Shown: positions 26,443 through 34,491 of the stretch, in pieces
How positions within the stretch are numbered: the stretch's first letter is position 1
Layout of the letters: each line of letters begins with the position of its first letter
Source: Bacillus_AB infantis_C
Lineage (GTDB): Bacteria > Bacillota > Bacilli > Bacillales > Cytobacillaceae
DNA length: 64,000 nt
Assembly: GCF_050107595.1 (NCBI RefSeq)
Contig: NZ_JBNILH010000011.1
Location: 1 to 64,000 of the forward strand
Direction: 5' to 3'
The notes under the pieces: generated by a model
Database searches by the model: none
What the model was told of the DNA's origin: nothing
Seen by the model: the letters and a program-made list of their open reading frames with translations, nothing else
Made by a program: the position numbers and the translations under genes

Positions 26443-26973
26443 TCAGCGTCTGTAAGTTAAATATCTCTCATACCAAATGTCAATAAAATCCGGGGCAAAA
26501 GGCCCTTTCCGCTGGCGGATCCACTGGATCAGCTTATCGACATTCGCTTTTAATATCTTGTCGATGACTTCTGGATAGTTCATTTCCTTCCGGTGCCGCT
26601 CATATTCATCTTCATCGAGAAGATTGAATGTCATATCCGGAAAGACTTTGATATCCAAATCATAATCAATATACTTCAGCGCTTCGCCGTCAAATATAAA
26701 AGGAGAGCTGATATTGCAGTAATAATACACGCCATCCTCCCGGATCATCCCAATGATATTGAACCAGTACTGTGAATGAAAATAACAGATTGCCGGCTCC
26801 CGGGTCACCCAGGTCCTCCCATCGGATTCCGTCACAATGGTTCTGTCATTTCCTCCGATCACAAGGCTTTGTGTCCCTTTTAGAACGGTCGTTTCCTCCC
26901 AGACGCGATGGATGTGCCCATTGTGTTTGTAGCTGTGTATTTGCATCGGTTCTCCTTCGATGGGTACGCCCAT
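26443..26973 (-). CDS. ygaC: YgaC, DUF402 family protein
   Basis: This about 176-aa protein belongs to DUF402 (FomD-like) and to the UPF0374/YgaC group. The family core shows YFHSQYWFNIIGMI, YYCNISSP and the acidic run IDYDLDIKVFPD. Members act as nucleoside di- or triphosphate hydrolases or metal-dependent phosphatases. Asp/Glu residues in DYDLDI and LLDEDEYERH are likely metal ligands (family knowledge). The start ATG 26973 has GGGGAG upstream; the 15-residue extension in the frame is unlikely. Confidence 0.88.
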   Translation of the reverse strand: MGVPIEGEPMQIHSYKHNGHIHRVWEETTVLKGTQSLVIGGNDRTIVTESDGRTWVTREPAICYFHSQYWFNIIGMIREDGVYYYCNISSPFIFDGEALKYIDYDLDIKVFPDMTFNLLDEDEYERHRKEMNYPEVIDKILKANVDKLIQWIRQRKGPFAPDFIDIWYERYLTYRR

Positions 26974-27214
26974 TTCTTCTCCCCTACTTTCATTCCCAAA
27001 CGCTTTGCAACCTATCAAATGACTTGCACAAGTTTCCTAAAACGACAAAAGGCAACAAAGAACGTATTATTTCCTATTATTATAACGGTTAAAGAAAGAA
27101 TTTAAAACAAAGAGCCATTGAAAAATCTCTCAATGGCCCGATCAATCCCGTATAGTCTCTCATAAAGTGCAAGGATCCTGCCATTTCCCTGACCTTCTCC
27201 CCAATGTACAGCTT

Positions 27215-27469
27215 TCAGCCGCAGGTCAGATTCACTTCCTGATAAGACCTGATCACCTCTTCCGTCTGGGCTTCAAACACCCGGTGGATCTCGCGCAATT
27301 CTTCTTTCATGCGGTGGATTTCAAACTGGACGCTTTCCAGCTCTGTTTCCTCCTGGATTATTTTAAGCTCGTGCTCAATTTCCTGGCAGCGTTCCAGTTC
27401 TGACTGAAGAAACAGGAGCTTTTCCATTGTTTTCATCTGTTCAGATACCAGCAGGTCAAAAGTGCTCAT
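27215..27469 (-). CDS. ygaB: YgaB-like small coiled-coil protein
   Basis: This 84-aa protein is almost entirely charged helix (heptad-like pattern through residues about 8-75) and matches B. subtilis YgaB by position and composition. No enzymatic motif is present. A GTG nine bases upstream is an alternative start. It precedes ygaC in the same direction with a 240-bp gap. Confidence 0.7.
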   Translation of the reverse strand: MSTFDLLVSEQMKTMEKLLFLQSELERCQEIEHELKIIQEETELESVQFEIHRMKEELREIHRVFEAQTEEVIRSYQEVNLTCG

Positions 27470-27570
27470 ACAGGTCACCGTCCCAATTTCAGATTCTACC
27501 TATGTATTTCGGCTTTGCCCGAATCATTCCTTTGACTAGTTCTGCTGATTGAAAGGAAGTTTTGTCGAAT

Positions 27571-27640
27571 ATAGAAAAGCGGAAGCGCTTTGCCCACCCC
27601 CGACAAGCAAACCTCGAGGGTGTAGGCGCTGGAGCTGGAT
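27571..27640. repeat. Dispersed palindromic repeat, short form
   Basis: AGAAAAGCGGAAGCGC ... GTAGGCGCTGGAGCTGGA shares both ends with the longer copies at 2090 and 32262 but lacks most of the centre. It lies in the 536-bp gap between ygaB and sspE. Confidence 0.8.
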
Positions 27641-27689
27641 AAATGTTCGAAGTCGGATTCTGCTTTCCAAACTTTTAATTTAAAATTAG

Positions 27690-27862
27690 CAAGCCTCAAA
27701 ATAAGCGGAGATTCTCCGGTTAATCTGCTGAATGAATTTCCGGTTAAGCGGAGCGGAGTTGCCATATTACTGTTTTTTGAGTCGATAGACGGAATTTCTC
27801 CGTCTATTTGAGCTGCTTTTAGCAGTTTTTTGAAAATAAGGGACTTCCTACGCTTATTTTTC
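27690..27862. repeat. AT-rich intergenic element with nested palindromes
   Basis: The stretch begins ATAAGCGGAGATTCTCCG and ends ACGCTTATTTTT, giving inverted ends. It contains the internal palindrome AGACGGAATTTCTCCGTCT and GCTGCTTTTAGCAG. It resembles ATAAGCGGA...TCCGCTTAT elements common in Bacillus intergenic DNA. A 122-codon frame across it (27496-27864, minus) is rejected as a gene. Confidence 0.6.
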
Positions 27863-28005
27863 ATCCTGCTTCTGATTCCCTCATTCAGGTCCGGGAAGGT
27901 TGTCTTTCTGGGCGGGGATTGCTCTTAGAAACGGCATTCCCCTGCTAAAAGAGCAAAATAAAAAGAAGGCACTCTTTGCGGATAAAAGAGTGCCTTCCCG
28001 AACAA

Positions 28006-28203
28006 TTAGCGGCTTTGTCTGCCAGCGTTTTGACCTTTGCGGGCTTCAGCCTGCTGGTTTTGCTGACGTACTTCTTGAGCGTTTGTTTCGCTAGCGAACT
28101 CAGTGCCGAATTGACCTTGCTGGCCTTGAGAAGCTTGAGCGTTTTGCTGGCGCACTTCCTGGATGTTAGTGCCAGCTTGAGTTTGGTTTTGTCTGTTTGC
28201 CAT
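28006..28203 (-). CDS. sspE: Gamma-type small acid-soluble spore protein
   Basis: The 65-aa Gln/Asn/Ala-rich protein has two copies of the gamma-SASP module (N-x-QEVRQQN and TEFASETNAQEVRQQNQQ). The GPR protease cleavage motif TEFASET appears once. Gamma SASPs are an amino-acid reserve for germination. A GGAGGTG ribosome-binding site precedes ATG 28203. Like B. subtilis sspE it sits beside ygaB and fabL, and it should be expressed in the forespore under sigma-G. Confidence 0.95.
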   Translation of the reverse strand: MANRQNQTQAGTNIQEVRQQNAQASQGQQGQFGTEFASETNAQEVRQQNQQAEARKGQNAGRQSR

Positions 28204-28289
28204 TGTTAATCACCTCCACGACTATTAATTTAACCAGCCGCAGAGAAAATATCCTTTAATTTTCAGGAAAAAAATTCTAATTCACAATG

Positions 28290-29039
28290 TTAAACAAGCA
28301 GGGAGATCCCTCCGTCTACTATGATGGTCTGGCCCCTGATCATGCCTGATTTATCGGACAGCAGGAACATAACTGCGTTGACCATATCTTCAATCTCAAC
28401 CATCCGCCCAGCCGGAGTCTTTTCCCTTGCCTCAGATAAAAGCTCTTCCCGGTTAGGAAAATGCTTTAATGCCTCTGTATCGACTGCTCCCCCGGAGACT
28501 GCGTTGACAGCGATATTCATCGGCGCGAGTTCAACAGCCAGGTAGCGGGTTAATGCTTCCAGTGCCGCCTTTGATACACCGACTGTTGTATAGTTTTCCA
28601 GATAGCGGATCGAGCCGAGCGAGCTGATGCTGACAATCTTGCCGCCCCCGCTCTCCTCCATCAGTTTGGCTGCTTCCTGTGCACAGAACAGCAGGGCCTT
28701 GCTGTTAATATTCATTGTCCAGTCCCAATGGCTTTCTTCAAGCTCCATGGCAGGGCGGAGGACACCGGATGCCGCATTATTGACAAAAACATCCAGGCGG
28801 CCGAATTCATTCCTGATTTCCTGGAAGAGAACCTTAATCTTCTCTACATCGCCGACATTTGCCCTGACGATCAGCGCTTTTCTGCCAAGCGCTTCAATTT
28901 GTTCTGCCGTTTCCTGTGCAGACTTTTTGCTCCTGGCATAATTGATGACAATATCATATCCTTCCTTGGCAAGGGAAATGGCAGTCGCCTTCCCGATGCC
29001 CCGGCTGCTTCCTGTTACAAGTGCTACTTTTTGTGTCAT
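28290..29039 (-). CDS. fabL: Enoyl-ACP reductase III (NADPH), FabL
   Basis: FabL reduces trans-2-enoyl-ACP in the last step of the fatty acid elongation cycle and confers triclosan tolerance. The 249-aa SDR has the cofactor motif TGSSRGIGKATA, NNAASGV and the FabL-specific catalytic pair Tyr-x6-Lys (YTTVGVSK). That spacing separates it from ordinary Tyr-x3-Lys SDRs. It is very similar to B. subtilis FabL (YgaA) over its whole length. ATG 29039 follows AGGAAAGG; a 21-residue upstream extension is unlikely. Confidence 0.95.
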   Translation of the reverse strand: MTQKVALVTGSSRGIGKATAISLAKEGYDIVINYARSKKSAQETAEQIEALGRKALIVRANVGDVEKIKVLFQEIRNEFGRLDVFVNNAASGVLRPAMELEESHWDWTMNINSKALLFCAQEAAKLMEESGGGKIVSISSLGSIRYLENYTTVGVSKAALEALTRYLAVELAPMNIAVNAVSGGAVDTEALKHFPNREELLSEAREKTPAGRMVEIEDMVNAVMFLLSDKSGMIRGQTIIVDGGISLLV

Positions 29040-29158
29040 GAATCGTAATTCCTTTCCTGTTTCATTTGTTTTCATTTTATCTTTTCCATGTATATCTGGC
29101 AAACAGGATTATAACACTAATCTTAAACAACAGGGCTCAAAGAGAAAGGGAGGACATT

Positions 29159-29383
29159 ATGTACGTTGGAAGGGATATGACTGAACTAACCATGGTGAAA
29201 AAGACGGAATGGACGAACAGCGAACTCGCCTTTTTCCATCATTCCATGCAGCAGGTAGTCCCCTACCTAAATGCAGAGGGACAAACCATCCACCGGGAGA
29301 TCATAGAAGAAATCGAAAGCCGCGGCGGCCTTAAAAGGCAGGAAGCTGATTACACACATGGGACACGGGTCAGTTATGAATAG
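29159..29383 (+). CDS. yfhS: YfhS-like protein
   Basis: This 74-aa protein starts MYVGRDMTELTMV at ATG 29159 with GGGAGGA upstream. It corresponds in position and length to B. subtilis YfhS, a sporulation-associated protein of unknown function. It diverges from fabL. The stop TAG forms the first bases of an inserted palindromic repeat, so the last codons may have been set by that insertion. Confidence 0.75.
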   Translation: MYVGRDMTELTMVKKTEWTNSELAFFHHSMQQVVPYLNAEGQTIHREIIEEIESRGGLKRQEADYTHGTRVSYE

Positions 29384-29650
29384 AAATGCGGAGGCGACTG
29401 TTCAGGTGCGACAAGCATAAGGAATTGAAGGTGTTCTTTGCCTTCGGTTCCAAAGTGACTTATGACTCGAGCACCTAGGAGCCTGAGCTGGACAAATAGA
29501 AATGCGGAAGCGGCTTGCCCAGAGCCGACAAGCATAAGACGCGGCAGAATAAAAGGCGTTCTTTGCCTTTAATTCTGGTGTGGCTTATGACTCGAGGCTC
29601 TAGCCGCTGGAGCTGGACAAATAGAAATGCGGAAGCGGCTTGCTCAGATT
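29381..29650. repeat. Tandem palindromic repeats (two copies plus a fragment)
   Basis: Copies start with TAGAAATGCGGA at 29381, 29498 and 29622; the first two end in GAGCTGGACAAA and the third is cut short at about 29650. They share the inner phrase TTCTTTGCCTT and CTTATGACTCGAG. They are relatives of the 2090/32262/41282 family. They fill the 311-bp gap between yfhS and mutY, which holds nothing else except the mutY terminator. Confidence 0.88.
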
Positions 29651-29660
29651 ATTGAAAGCA

Positions 29661-29691
29661 GGCAAAAAACAGCAGGGCTAACCTCCTGCTG
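29661..29691 (-). terminator. Terminator after mutY
   Basis: CAGCAGG pairs with CCTGCTG, followed on the minus strand by TTTTTTGCC. Confidence 0.8.
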
Positions 29692-29694
29692 CTC

Positions 29695-30792
29695 CTATTT
29701 ATGCTCCTGCACCTGCTTCAGCATTTTCTGATGGGAAACCGGGAAGGCATATGCCTTCAGCTCTTCTTCGGTCACAAGCTTCAGATCGCTTCGTTCTTCT
29801 TCCAGGGAAAGGACCGTCCCTTTATAAACATGGATATGCCAGGTGAGATGGGTAAACACATGATCAATCTGCCCTGTCATTTCAGCCGTTTTAATCACCG
29901 CGCCGTACTGCTCTTTGATCAGGTGTGCAAGCTGGTCTTTTTCATGTAAAAAAGCAAGATTGATTTCTGTATTAGGAAACTCCCATAGATTGGCCAGCAG
30001 GCCCTTTTCAGGCCTTTTTCTGATCAGGTATCTCCCCTCGCTGTCCCGCAGCACAACAGCTGCAATCTGGACGTCCTTCTGCTTTTTGTTCTTCGTCTTT
30101 ATTGGCAGTTCACTCTGCTTGCCTTCATAAAAGGCATGGCAATGCTCCCGCACAGGGCACAGCAGGCAGGATGGCGACGTCGGGGTGCAGATCAGTGCAC
30201 CTAGTTCCATGAGTGCCTGATTGAAGAATGATGGTTTTTCGTGTGAAATGAGCTCCCGCACCGCCTCTTCAAAAATTTTGCGGGTTGCAGGCTTTGCAAT
30301 ATCCTCCCAGATGGAGAGGATCCTTGACAGCACCCTCATCACATTGCCGTCGACGGCCGGCTCCGGAATTCCGTAGGCAATGCTCAAAATTGCCCCTGCT
30401 GTATAAGGGCCGACCCCTTTTAATGAGGAAATCTCCTTCAGATTATCAGGGACCCTGCCTTCGTACTGCTCATGAACCTCCCTCACAGCTGACTGAAGGT
30501 TCCGGGCTCTGGAATAATAGCCAAGCCCCTCCCATGCCTTCAGCACCTTGTCTTCATCAGCCTCTGCAAGCGCCTCTATTGTCGGAAATTGTTCAATGAA
30601 CCGGTTGAAATATGGAATGACTGTGTCGACCCTTGTCTGCTGGAGCATGATTTCCGATACCCATACCTTATAGGGATCCTGGTCCTGCCGCCATGGCAGT
30701 GTCCGCTGTTCCTGTTCAAACCAGCCGATCAGGTCCTGGCGGAAGGTTTCTTTATCAAATGCATCTAAATTGGCTAATGCTGTTTTTTTCAA
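29695..30792 (-). CDS. mutY: A/G-specific adenine DNA glycosylase MutY
   Basis: MutY removes adenine mispaired with 8-oxoguanine. The 365-aa protein has the helix-hairpin-helix LKGVGPYTAGAILSIA with catalytic Asp in PAVDGNV. The catalytic Glu is in SEIMLQQTRV. The 4Fe-4S cluster cysteines are C-x6-C-x2-C-x5-C (about residues 200-217). A C-terminal Nudix-like 8-oxoG-recognition domain spans about 240-360. The start is TTG 30792 after GGAGGA. The flanking genes match the B. subtilis neighbourhood. Confidence 0.95.
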   Translation of the reverse strand: MKKTALANLDAFDKETFRQDLIGWFEQEQRTLPWRQDQDPYKVWVSEIMLQQTRVDTVIPYFNRFIEQFPTIEALAEADEDKVLKAWEGLGYYSRARNLQSAVREVHEQYEGRVPDNLKEISSLKGVGPYTAGAILSIAYGIPEPAVDGNVMRVLSRILSIWEDIAKPATRKIFEEAVRELISHEKPSFFNQALMELGALICTPTSPSCLLCPVREHCHAFYEGKQSELPIKTKNKKQKDVQIAAVVLRDSEGRYLIRKRPEKGLLANLWEFPNTEINLAFLHEKDQLAHLIKEQYGAVIKTAEMTGQIDHVFTHLTWHIHVYKGTVLSLEEERSDLKLVTEEELKAYAFPVSHQKMLKQVQEHK

Positions 30793-30840
30793 TTTTGATC
30801 CTCCGGATGTTAAACTTCCATGAAATATGGGAATATAATA

Positions 30841-31155
30841 TTAAAGTTTCTTTTTCAAAGCCCAGAATCGGATTTCTTCGAGACCGCCGGGTATGAAGCT
30901 GTCCAGGCAGCCGAATGCAGAGTGCCCGCTTGTGCTTCTCAGCTTTTTCAGCGCGAAGTAATGGGCTTCTGTCGGCAGTGAGCAGGTTTCCGTAACGAAC
31001 GAAGGCTCATGGTCAGCCCCAGAGTAGACGAACGAAATATCAGCTGCTTCATACACAGGGAGAAGCGCTGCGATTTTTTCGATTGAGCTTTTAAAAAGAG
31101 TCCAATCTGCTGGATGTACTTGATACTGCAAAAACATTTGGATTTCATGCTTCAT
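30841..31155 (-). CDS. Small protein of unknown function beside mutY
   Basis: This 104-aa soluble protein, MKHEIQMFLQYQVHPADWTLF at the start, has an alternating pattern suggesting a ferredoxin-like dimeric alpha/beta-barrel fold (NIPSNAP/ABM-like), which is a guess. AAAGGAG precedes ATG 31155. It lies 48 bp upstream of mutY in the same direction and may be cotranscribed. No homologue is recognised in the B. subtilis block. Confidence 0.6.
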   Translation of the reverse strand: MKHEIQMFLQYQVHPADWTLFKSSIEKIAALLPVYEAADISFVYSGADHEPSFVTETCSLPTEAHYFALKKLRSTSGHSAFGCLDSFIPGGLEEIRFWALKKKL

Positions 31156-31273
31156 ATTATTTTGGCAGCTCCTTTAACGTAAACCATGAATGGCTTTGAT
31201 GACAAGCTTTTTACTGATAAAATACAGAAACAGCGCAACTTAAGATTATTCCATGGAAGGAGGTTCTTTCCTC

Positions 31274-32254
31274 TTGGATACAGGCACACATGTTGTCATG
31301 GGCTTTGCACTCGGCGGGCTTGCCACTCTGGACCCCGTCGTAGCAGATAGTACAGCAACAGCGACGAGCGTCATGATCGGGGCGCTCATCGGCTCTCAAG
31401 CCCCGGACATTGATACAGTATTAAAGCTTAGAAACAATGCAGTCTATATACGGAATCACAGGGGAATCACGCACAGCATCCCGGCTGTCATCCTGTGGCC
31501 GCTTGCAATCCTTGCGGTCATTTATCCATTCTTTCCTGAAGCAAACCTGCTTCACCTATGGATTTGGACATTTGGGGCCGTATTCCTTCATGTTTTTGTC
31601 GACATATTTAATTCTTATGGGACACAGGCTTTAAGGCCATTTTCCTCAAAATGGGTCGCGTTGGGAATTATCAATACATTTGATCCCTTTATATTCGCGA
31701 TTCATGTTGCCGGATTATTCTTCTGGATAATGGGTGCGCACCCCGGCTATACATTCCTCGCGATATATGCCGTACTGGTCGCATACTATATCACCCGCTT
31801 CCTTGCCCAGCGGGCCGTCCTGAAGGCAGTAAAAATCATCATTCCTGATGCTGTGGATATCATCACCGCCCCTACGATGAAATTCCATCAATGGCGGCTG
31901 GCCATCATGACTAAACATCAATTCTTTGTCGGCCGGGCCAATAATGGGCATATCGATATCCTGGATCAGTTTAACAGGGTGCCGGTGCCGCAGACGCCAG
32001 TGCTGGAAGCTGCCAAAAAGGATAAAAATTTGTCGGCATTTCTTTCCTTCTCCCCTGTATACAGGTGGGAGGTAGAAGATCTCGAGGAATCATTCGAAGT
32101 CCGCTTCATTGATCTCAGATACCGCAGCAACGGACATTATCCATTCGTTGCCGTCGTTCAGCTCGACAAAGACCTGAATATCATTTCTTCTTATACAGGA
32201 TGGATTTTCAGTGAGGAAAAGCTGCGGAAGAAGCTGGATATCATACCAAATTAA
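31274..32254 (+). CDS. yfhP: YfhP, membrane-bound metal-dependent hydrolase (YdjM/DUF457)
   Basis: This 326-aa protein has the LexA-binding/YdjM membrane hydrolase pattern. It starts DTGTHVVMGFALGG, continues with QAPDIDTVLKLRNN, then HRGITHS, and has four to five membrane helices up to about residue 185. A soluble C-terminal domain of about 130 residues follows. The His/Asp motifs likely bind a metal. The start is TTG 31274, with AAGGAGG 11 nt upstream; an in-frame ATG at 31253 lies before that ribosome-binding site. B. subtilis YfhP sits beside mutY too and negatively affects YfhO/CsbB-region expression there. Confidence 0.85.
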   Translation: MDTGTHVVMGFALGGLATLDPVVADSTATATSVMIGALIGSQAPDIDTVLKLRNNAVYIRNHRGITHSIPAVILWPLAILAVIYPFFPEANLLHLWIWTFGAVFLHVFVDIFNSYGTQALRPFSSKWVALGIINTFDPFIFAIHVAGLFFWIMGAHPGYTFLAIYAVLVAYYITRFLAQRAVLKAVKIIIPDAVDIITAPTMKFHQWRLAIMTKHQFFVGRANNGHIDILDQFNRVPVPQTPVLEAAKKDKNLSAFLSFSPVYRWEVEDLEESFEVRFIDLRYRSNGHYPFVAVVQLDKDLNIISSYTGWIFSEEKLRKKLDIIPN

Positions 32255-32261
32255 GAAAAGC

Positions 32262-32435
32262 GCAAGCGCCTTGCTCACCCCAAAGGATCGCAGACTAAGA
32301 ACGCCACGTCCTGTGGCAACGTCTGCATGACCCCCATCCTGGGGGCCTCAAGACAATCTTCCCGGAAAGGCGTTCTTTGCCTTCTTGGGAGAATCGCCTT
32401 GTGACCTCGAGGGGGTAGGCGCAGCTGCTAGACAG
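32262..32435. repeat. Dispersed palindromic Bacillus repeat, copy 2 (long form)
   Basis: AAAAGCGCAAGCGCCTTG ... CTCGAGGGGGTAGGCGC is nearly identical to the copies at 2090 and 41282 through the phrase AACGCCACGTCCTGTGGCAA. It lies immediately after the yfhP stop codon. Confidence 0.87.
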
Positions 32436-32472
32436 TAATCAAATTCGAAAAAGTTATATACTTTCTTATTCT

Positions 32473-32502
32473 AAAAAAAGATGGCATTTTGCCATCTTTT
32501 TT
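32473..32502 (-). terminator. Terminator after yfhJ
   Basis: AAAAGATGGCATTTTGCCATCTTTTTT is a near-perfect stem with T run on the minus strand; it abuts the yfhJ stop codon. Confidence 0.88.
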
Positions 32503-32776
32503 AATGCAGATTTTTATCATCCTGCTCCTGGTCAAGCAGATCTTTATATTTAGGATTGCTCGCGACGAAGTCATGAAGCCTGCTGCCGTAGTTTTCAATC
32601 CACTGCCTGACAATCCTGTCTGTCATCTGGCTTCCTTTATACTCATAGCCCGCCTTCGCACGGGTCGTCTCGAAATCATCCCATAAAAGCTCTACCCACG
32701 TACGCGCCTGGCTGTAAGTGAGATTGCCGTTTTTCTCCATAAGAAGCTCAACCAGTCTTTCTTGTGTTTCAAACAT
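32501..32776 (-). CDS. yfhJ: YfhJ (WVELL family)
   Basis: This 91-aa protein carries the signature WVELLWDDFETTRAKAGYEYKG that names the family (WVELL at about residue 27). ATG 32776 follows AGAGGTG; the longer frame upstream is not supported. It is adjacent to sspK as in B. subtilis. Function is unknown. Confidence 0.9.
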   Translation of the reverse strand: MFETQERLVELLMEKNGNLTYSQARTWVELLWDDFETTRAKAGYEYKGSQMTDRIVRQWIENYGSRLHDFVASNPKYKDLLDQEQDDKNLH

Positions 32777-32842
32777 AGACAGCACCTCTTTGCCAAATAT
32801 TATTGTTATTGCAGTTCGTTCATAAGCCTGCTTTTTTAAACA

Positions 32843-32849
32843 CATACTA
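32843..32849 (+). promoter_or_regulatory. Candidate sigma-G -10 element of sspK
   Basis: CATACTA matches the sigma-G -10 consensus (CATAMTA). TTCATA at 32819-32824, 18 bp upstream, is a partial -35 match. sspK should be forespore-specific, so the site makes sense, but the -35 is weak. Confidence 0.45.
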
Positions 32850-32906
32850 TTCTTGCGTGGCTAACCAGGGCAGCACGCGCAAGCATACCACGAGGAGGGG
32901 AAACGA

Positions 32907-33080
32907 ATGCGGAACAAAGCAAAGAATTTCCCAAATCAGAGCCATAACAAGTTTGAAGGCGAACCGCGGGCGAAAGCAGAATATGCTTCTAAACGTGCTG
33001 ACGGGTCAATCAATACCCATCCGCAGGAACGCATGCGGGCGTCATCAAACCGTACAGATGATACACCTGAATTGTTTTAA
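32907..33080 (+). CDS. sspK: Small acid-soluble spore protein K
   Basis: This 57-aa protein contains KFEGEPRAKAEYASKRADGS and NTHPQERMRASS, both diagnostic of SspK, a minor forespore-specific SASP. A GAGGAGGGG ribosome-binding site precedes ATG 32907. It lies between yfhJ and yfhH as in B. subtilis. Confidence 0.95.
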   Translation: MRNKAKNFPNQSHNKFEGEPRAKAEYASKRADGSINTHPQERMRASSNRTDDTPELF

Positions 33081-33102
33081 ACAATAATGAGGAGGTTTGA
33101 TT

Positions 33103-33261
33103 ATGGGAAACTCTAAAAAGTTTTTTGATAACAATCCTTATTCCAGTCCGTTTACTGGTCCCTTTTACCGGCCAAAGCATGCACATGCCCAGGTAAATGG
33201 GCAGACCCAGCAATCACAGGACCTCATTATTCTGAAAAGACAAACAAGGAAACAGGCCTAG
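33103..33261 (+). CDS. YpzG-like small protein
   Basis: This 52-aa protein reads PYSSPFTGPFYRPKHAHAQ near its N terminus and VNGQTQQSQDLIILKRQTRK near its C terminus. The PKHA...QVNGxTQ pattern resembles the YpzG family of small Bacillus proteins. GGAGG lies 8 nt before ATG 33103, and the gene is 22 bp after sspK, so it may share its forespore promoter. It is followed by a bidirectional terminator. Confidence 0.65.
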   Translation: MGNSKKFFDNNPYSSPFTGPFYRPKHAHAQVNGQTQQSQDLIILKRQTRKQA

Positions 33262-33267
33262 CCTGCA

Positions 33268-33303
33268 GGAAAATCAGAGCTCCCCGCTCTGGTTTTCCTT
33301 TAA
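33268..33303. terminator. Bidirectional terminator between the YpzG-like gene and yfhH
   Basis: GGAAAATCAGAG (33268-33279) pairs with CTCTGGTTTTCC (33287-33298), followed by TTTAA. The stem overlaps the yfhH stop codon. Confidence 0.75.
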
Positions 33304-33618
33304 TTCCTTCAGCATGGAAATCGGAAGCGCCTCTTCCTCTTTTCCGCCATGCAGCCTGAAGCCCCAGGCGAACACGCCATTCAAATAGTCTATTTTAAAA
33401 TATGAGCCGGGATCTCCATCCACTTCATAAATCTCCCCTGCATTAAAGTCCTTCGGATCAAGCAGATATGCCTTGGCCATGATTGCCTTTCTCTCGAGGA
33501 CAGCAAATTCACTGAGCATACCCATTTGTTCAGCCTTTCTCGCCTGCTCATGCAAGCTGGCAATTTCCTGCTGCAGTTCGTATTCGGAAAGCTGACTGTA
33601 TCGTTTATCCTGCGCCAT
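33274..33618 (-). CDS. yfhH: YfhH (DUF1811) family protein
   Basis: The 114-aa protein has an N-terminal helical hairpin (YSQLSEYELQQEIASLHEQA) and a C-terminal SH3-like beta domain (GEIYEVDGDPGSYFKIDYLN). It matches B. subtilis YfhH in length and context near recX. Function is unknown. AAAGGATGG precedes ATG 33618. Confidence 0.9.
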   Translation of the reverse strand: MAQDKRYSQLSEYELQQEIASLHEQARKAEQMGMLSEFAVLERKAIMAKAYLLDPKDFNAGEIYEVDGDPGSYFKIDYLNGVFAWGFRLHGGKEEEALPISMLKELKENQSGEL

Positions 33619-33736
33619 TTTAATCCATCCTTTTTATTCCTGTGTCCGGCCTGCCGGGAGGAAAACTTCATCTTTTTTTAGTATAGTGAAAAAGGCTGTA
33701 TAAATAAAGGACTTTACCCTTGAAGGAGGACTCAAC

Positions 33737-34411
33737 ATGCAATCAGTTATCATCACCGGGGCGGGCACCGGCCTTGGAAGGGAGCTGGCCCTCAAATACG
33801 CTGGCCTGGGTTTCCATATCCTACTATCCGGGAGGCGTGAAGCGGCTCTACAGGAAGCGAGAGAAGCAATCTCCAGCCAGGGAGGAAAAGCGGATGTCCT
33901 GACTCTTGATATCAGCAAGCCGGCTGAAGTAAAGGAGAAAGCAGCGGGACTGGCAGAGCAATTCGATTTATACGGAGTGATCAACAATGCCGGCGTCGGG
34001 CATTTCGGTCCGTTTGAAGACCTGAAGGACGAAGACCTCCATGATATGCTTTCCGTCAACCTGTTGGGCACCATCTATATGGCACAGGCACTCCTCCCGG
34101 CTATCAAGCAAAAGAAGGGCAGCTTCCTTATGAATATCATTTCAACCGCCGGCCTGCGCGGCAAAGCAAATGAAGCTGCGTACTGTGCCAGCAAATTTGC
34201 GGCCCGCGGCTTCACAGAAAGTCTGCAGAAAGAATACGAAAACGATCCAGTCCTCATACAGGCAGTTTATATGGGCGGCATGGACACCCCATTCTGGGAT
34301 CATAATAACTATATTTCAGACCGCTCACGCCTCCGCTCCCCTGCTGAGGTAGCCGGAATTATCATTGAAAACCGGCTGGAGGAGAAGATTGTCATTGAGT
34401 CGGGAAAATGA
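33737..34411 (+). CDS. Short-chain dehydrogenase/reductase (YueD-like)
   Basis: The 224-aa SDR has the cofactor motif TGAGTGLGRELA, NNAGVG and catalytic Tyr-x3-Lys in YCASK. It resembles the benzil reductase/sepiapterin reductase group (B. subtilis YueD) but substrate cannot be fixed. GAAGGAGG precedes ATG 33737. It lies between yfhH and recX, where B. subtilis has no such gene, so it is an insertion relative to that order. Confidence 0.82.
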   Translation: MQSVIITGAGTGLGRELALKYAGLGFHILLSGRREAALQEAREAISSQGGKADVLTLDISKPAEVKEKAAGLAEQFDLYGVINNAGVGHFGPFEDLKDEDLHDMLSVNLLGTIYMAQALLPAIKQKKGSFLMNIISTAGLRGKANEAAYCASKFAARGFTESLQKEYENDPVLIQAVYMGGMDTPFWDHNNYISDRSRLRSPAEVAGIIIENRLEEKIVIESGK

Positions 34412-34456
34412 TTGGACAGGTCCGGGCCTTACTTGAATTGCGAGATAAACCGAAAC

Positions 34457-34490
34457 AAAAAAACAGGCAGCGATAATTCCGCTGCCTGTT
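34457..34490. terminator. Bidirectional terminator between the SDR gene and recX
   Basis: AACAGGCAGCG (34462-34472) pairs with CGCTGCCTGTT (34480-34490). The minus strand then reads TTTTTTTG, ending recX. Confidence 0.9.
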
Positions 34491-34491
34491 T

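Noticed and set aside
27496..27864. 122-codon minus-strand ORF between ygaB and sspE
   Set aside because: It runs through two intergenic repeat elements, has no ribosome-binding site at its start and an amino-acid make-up unlike its neighbours.
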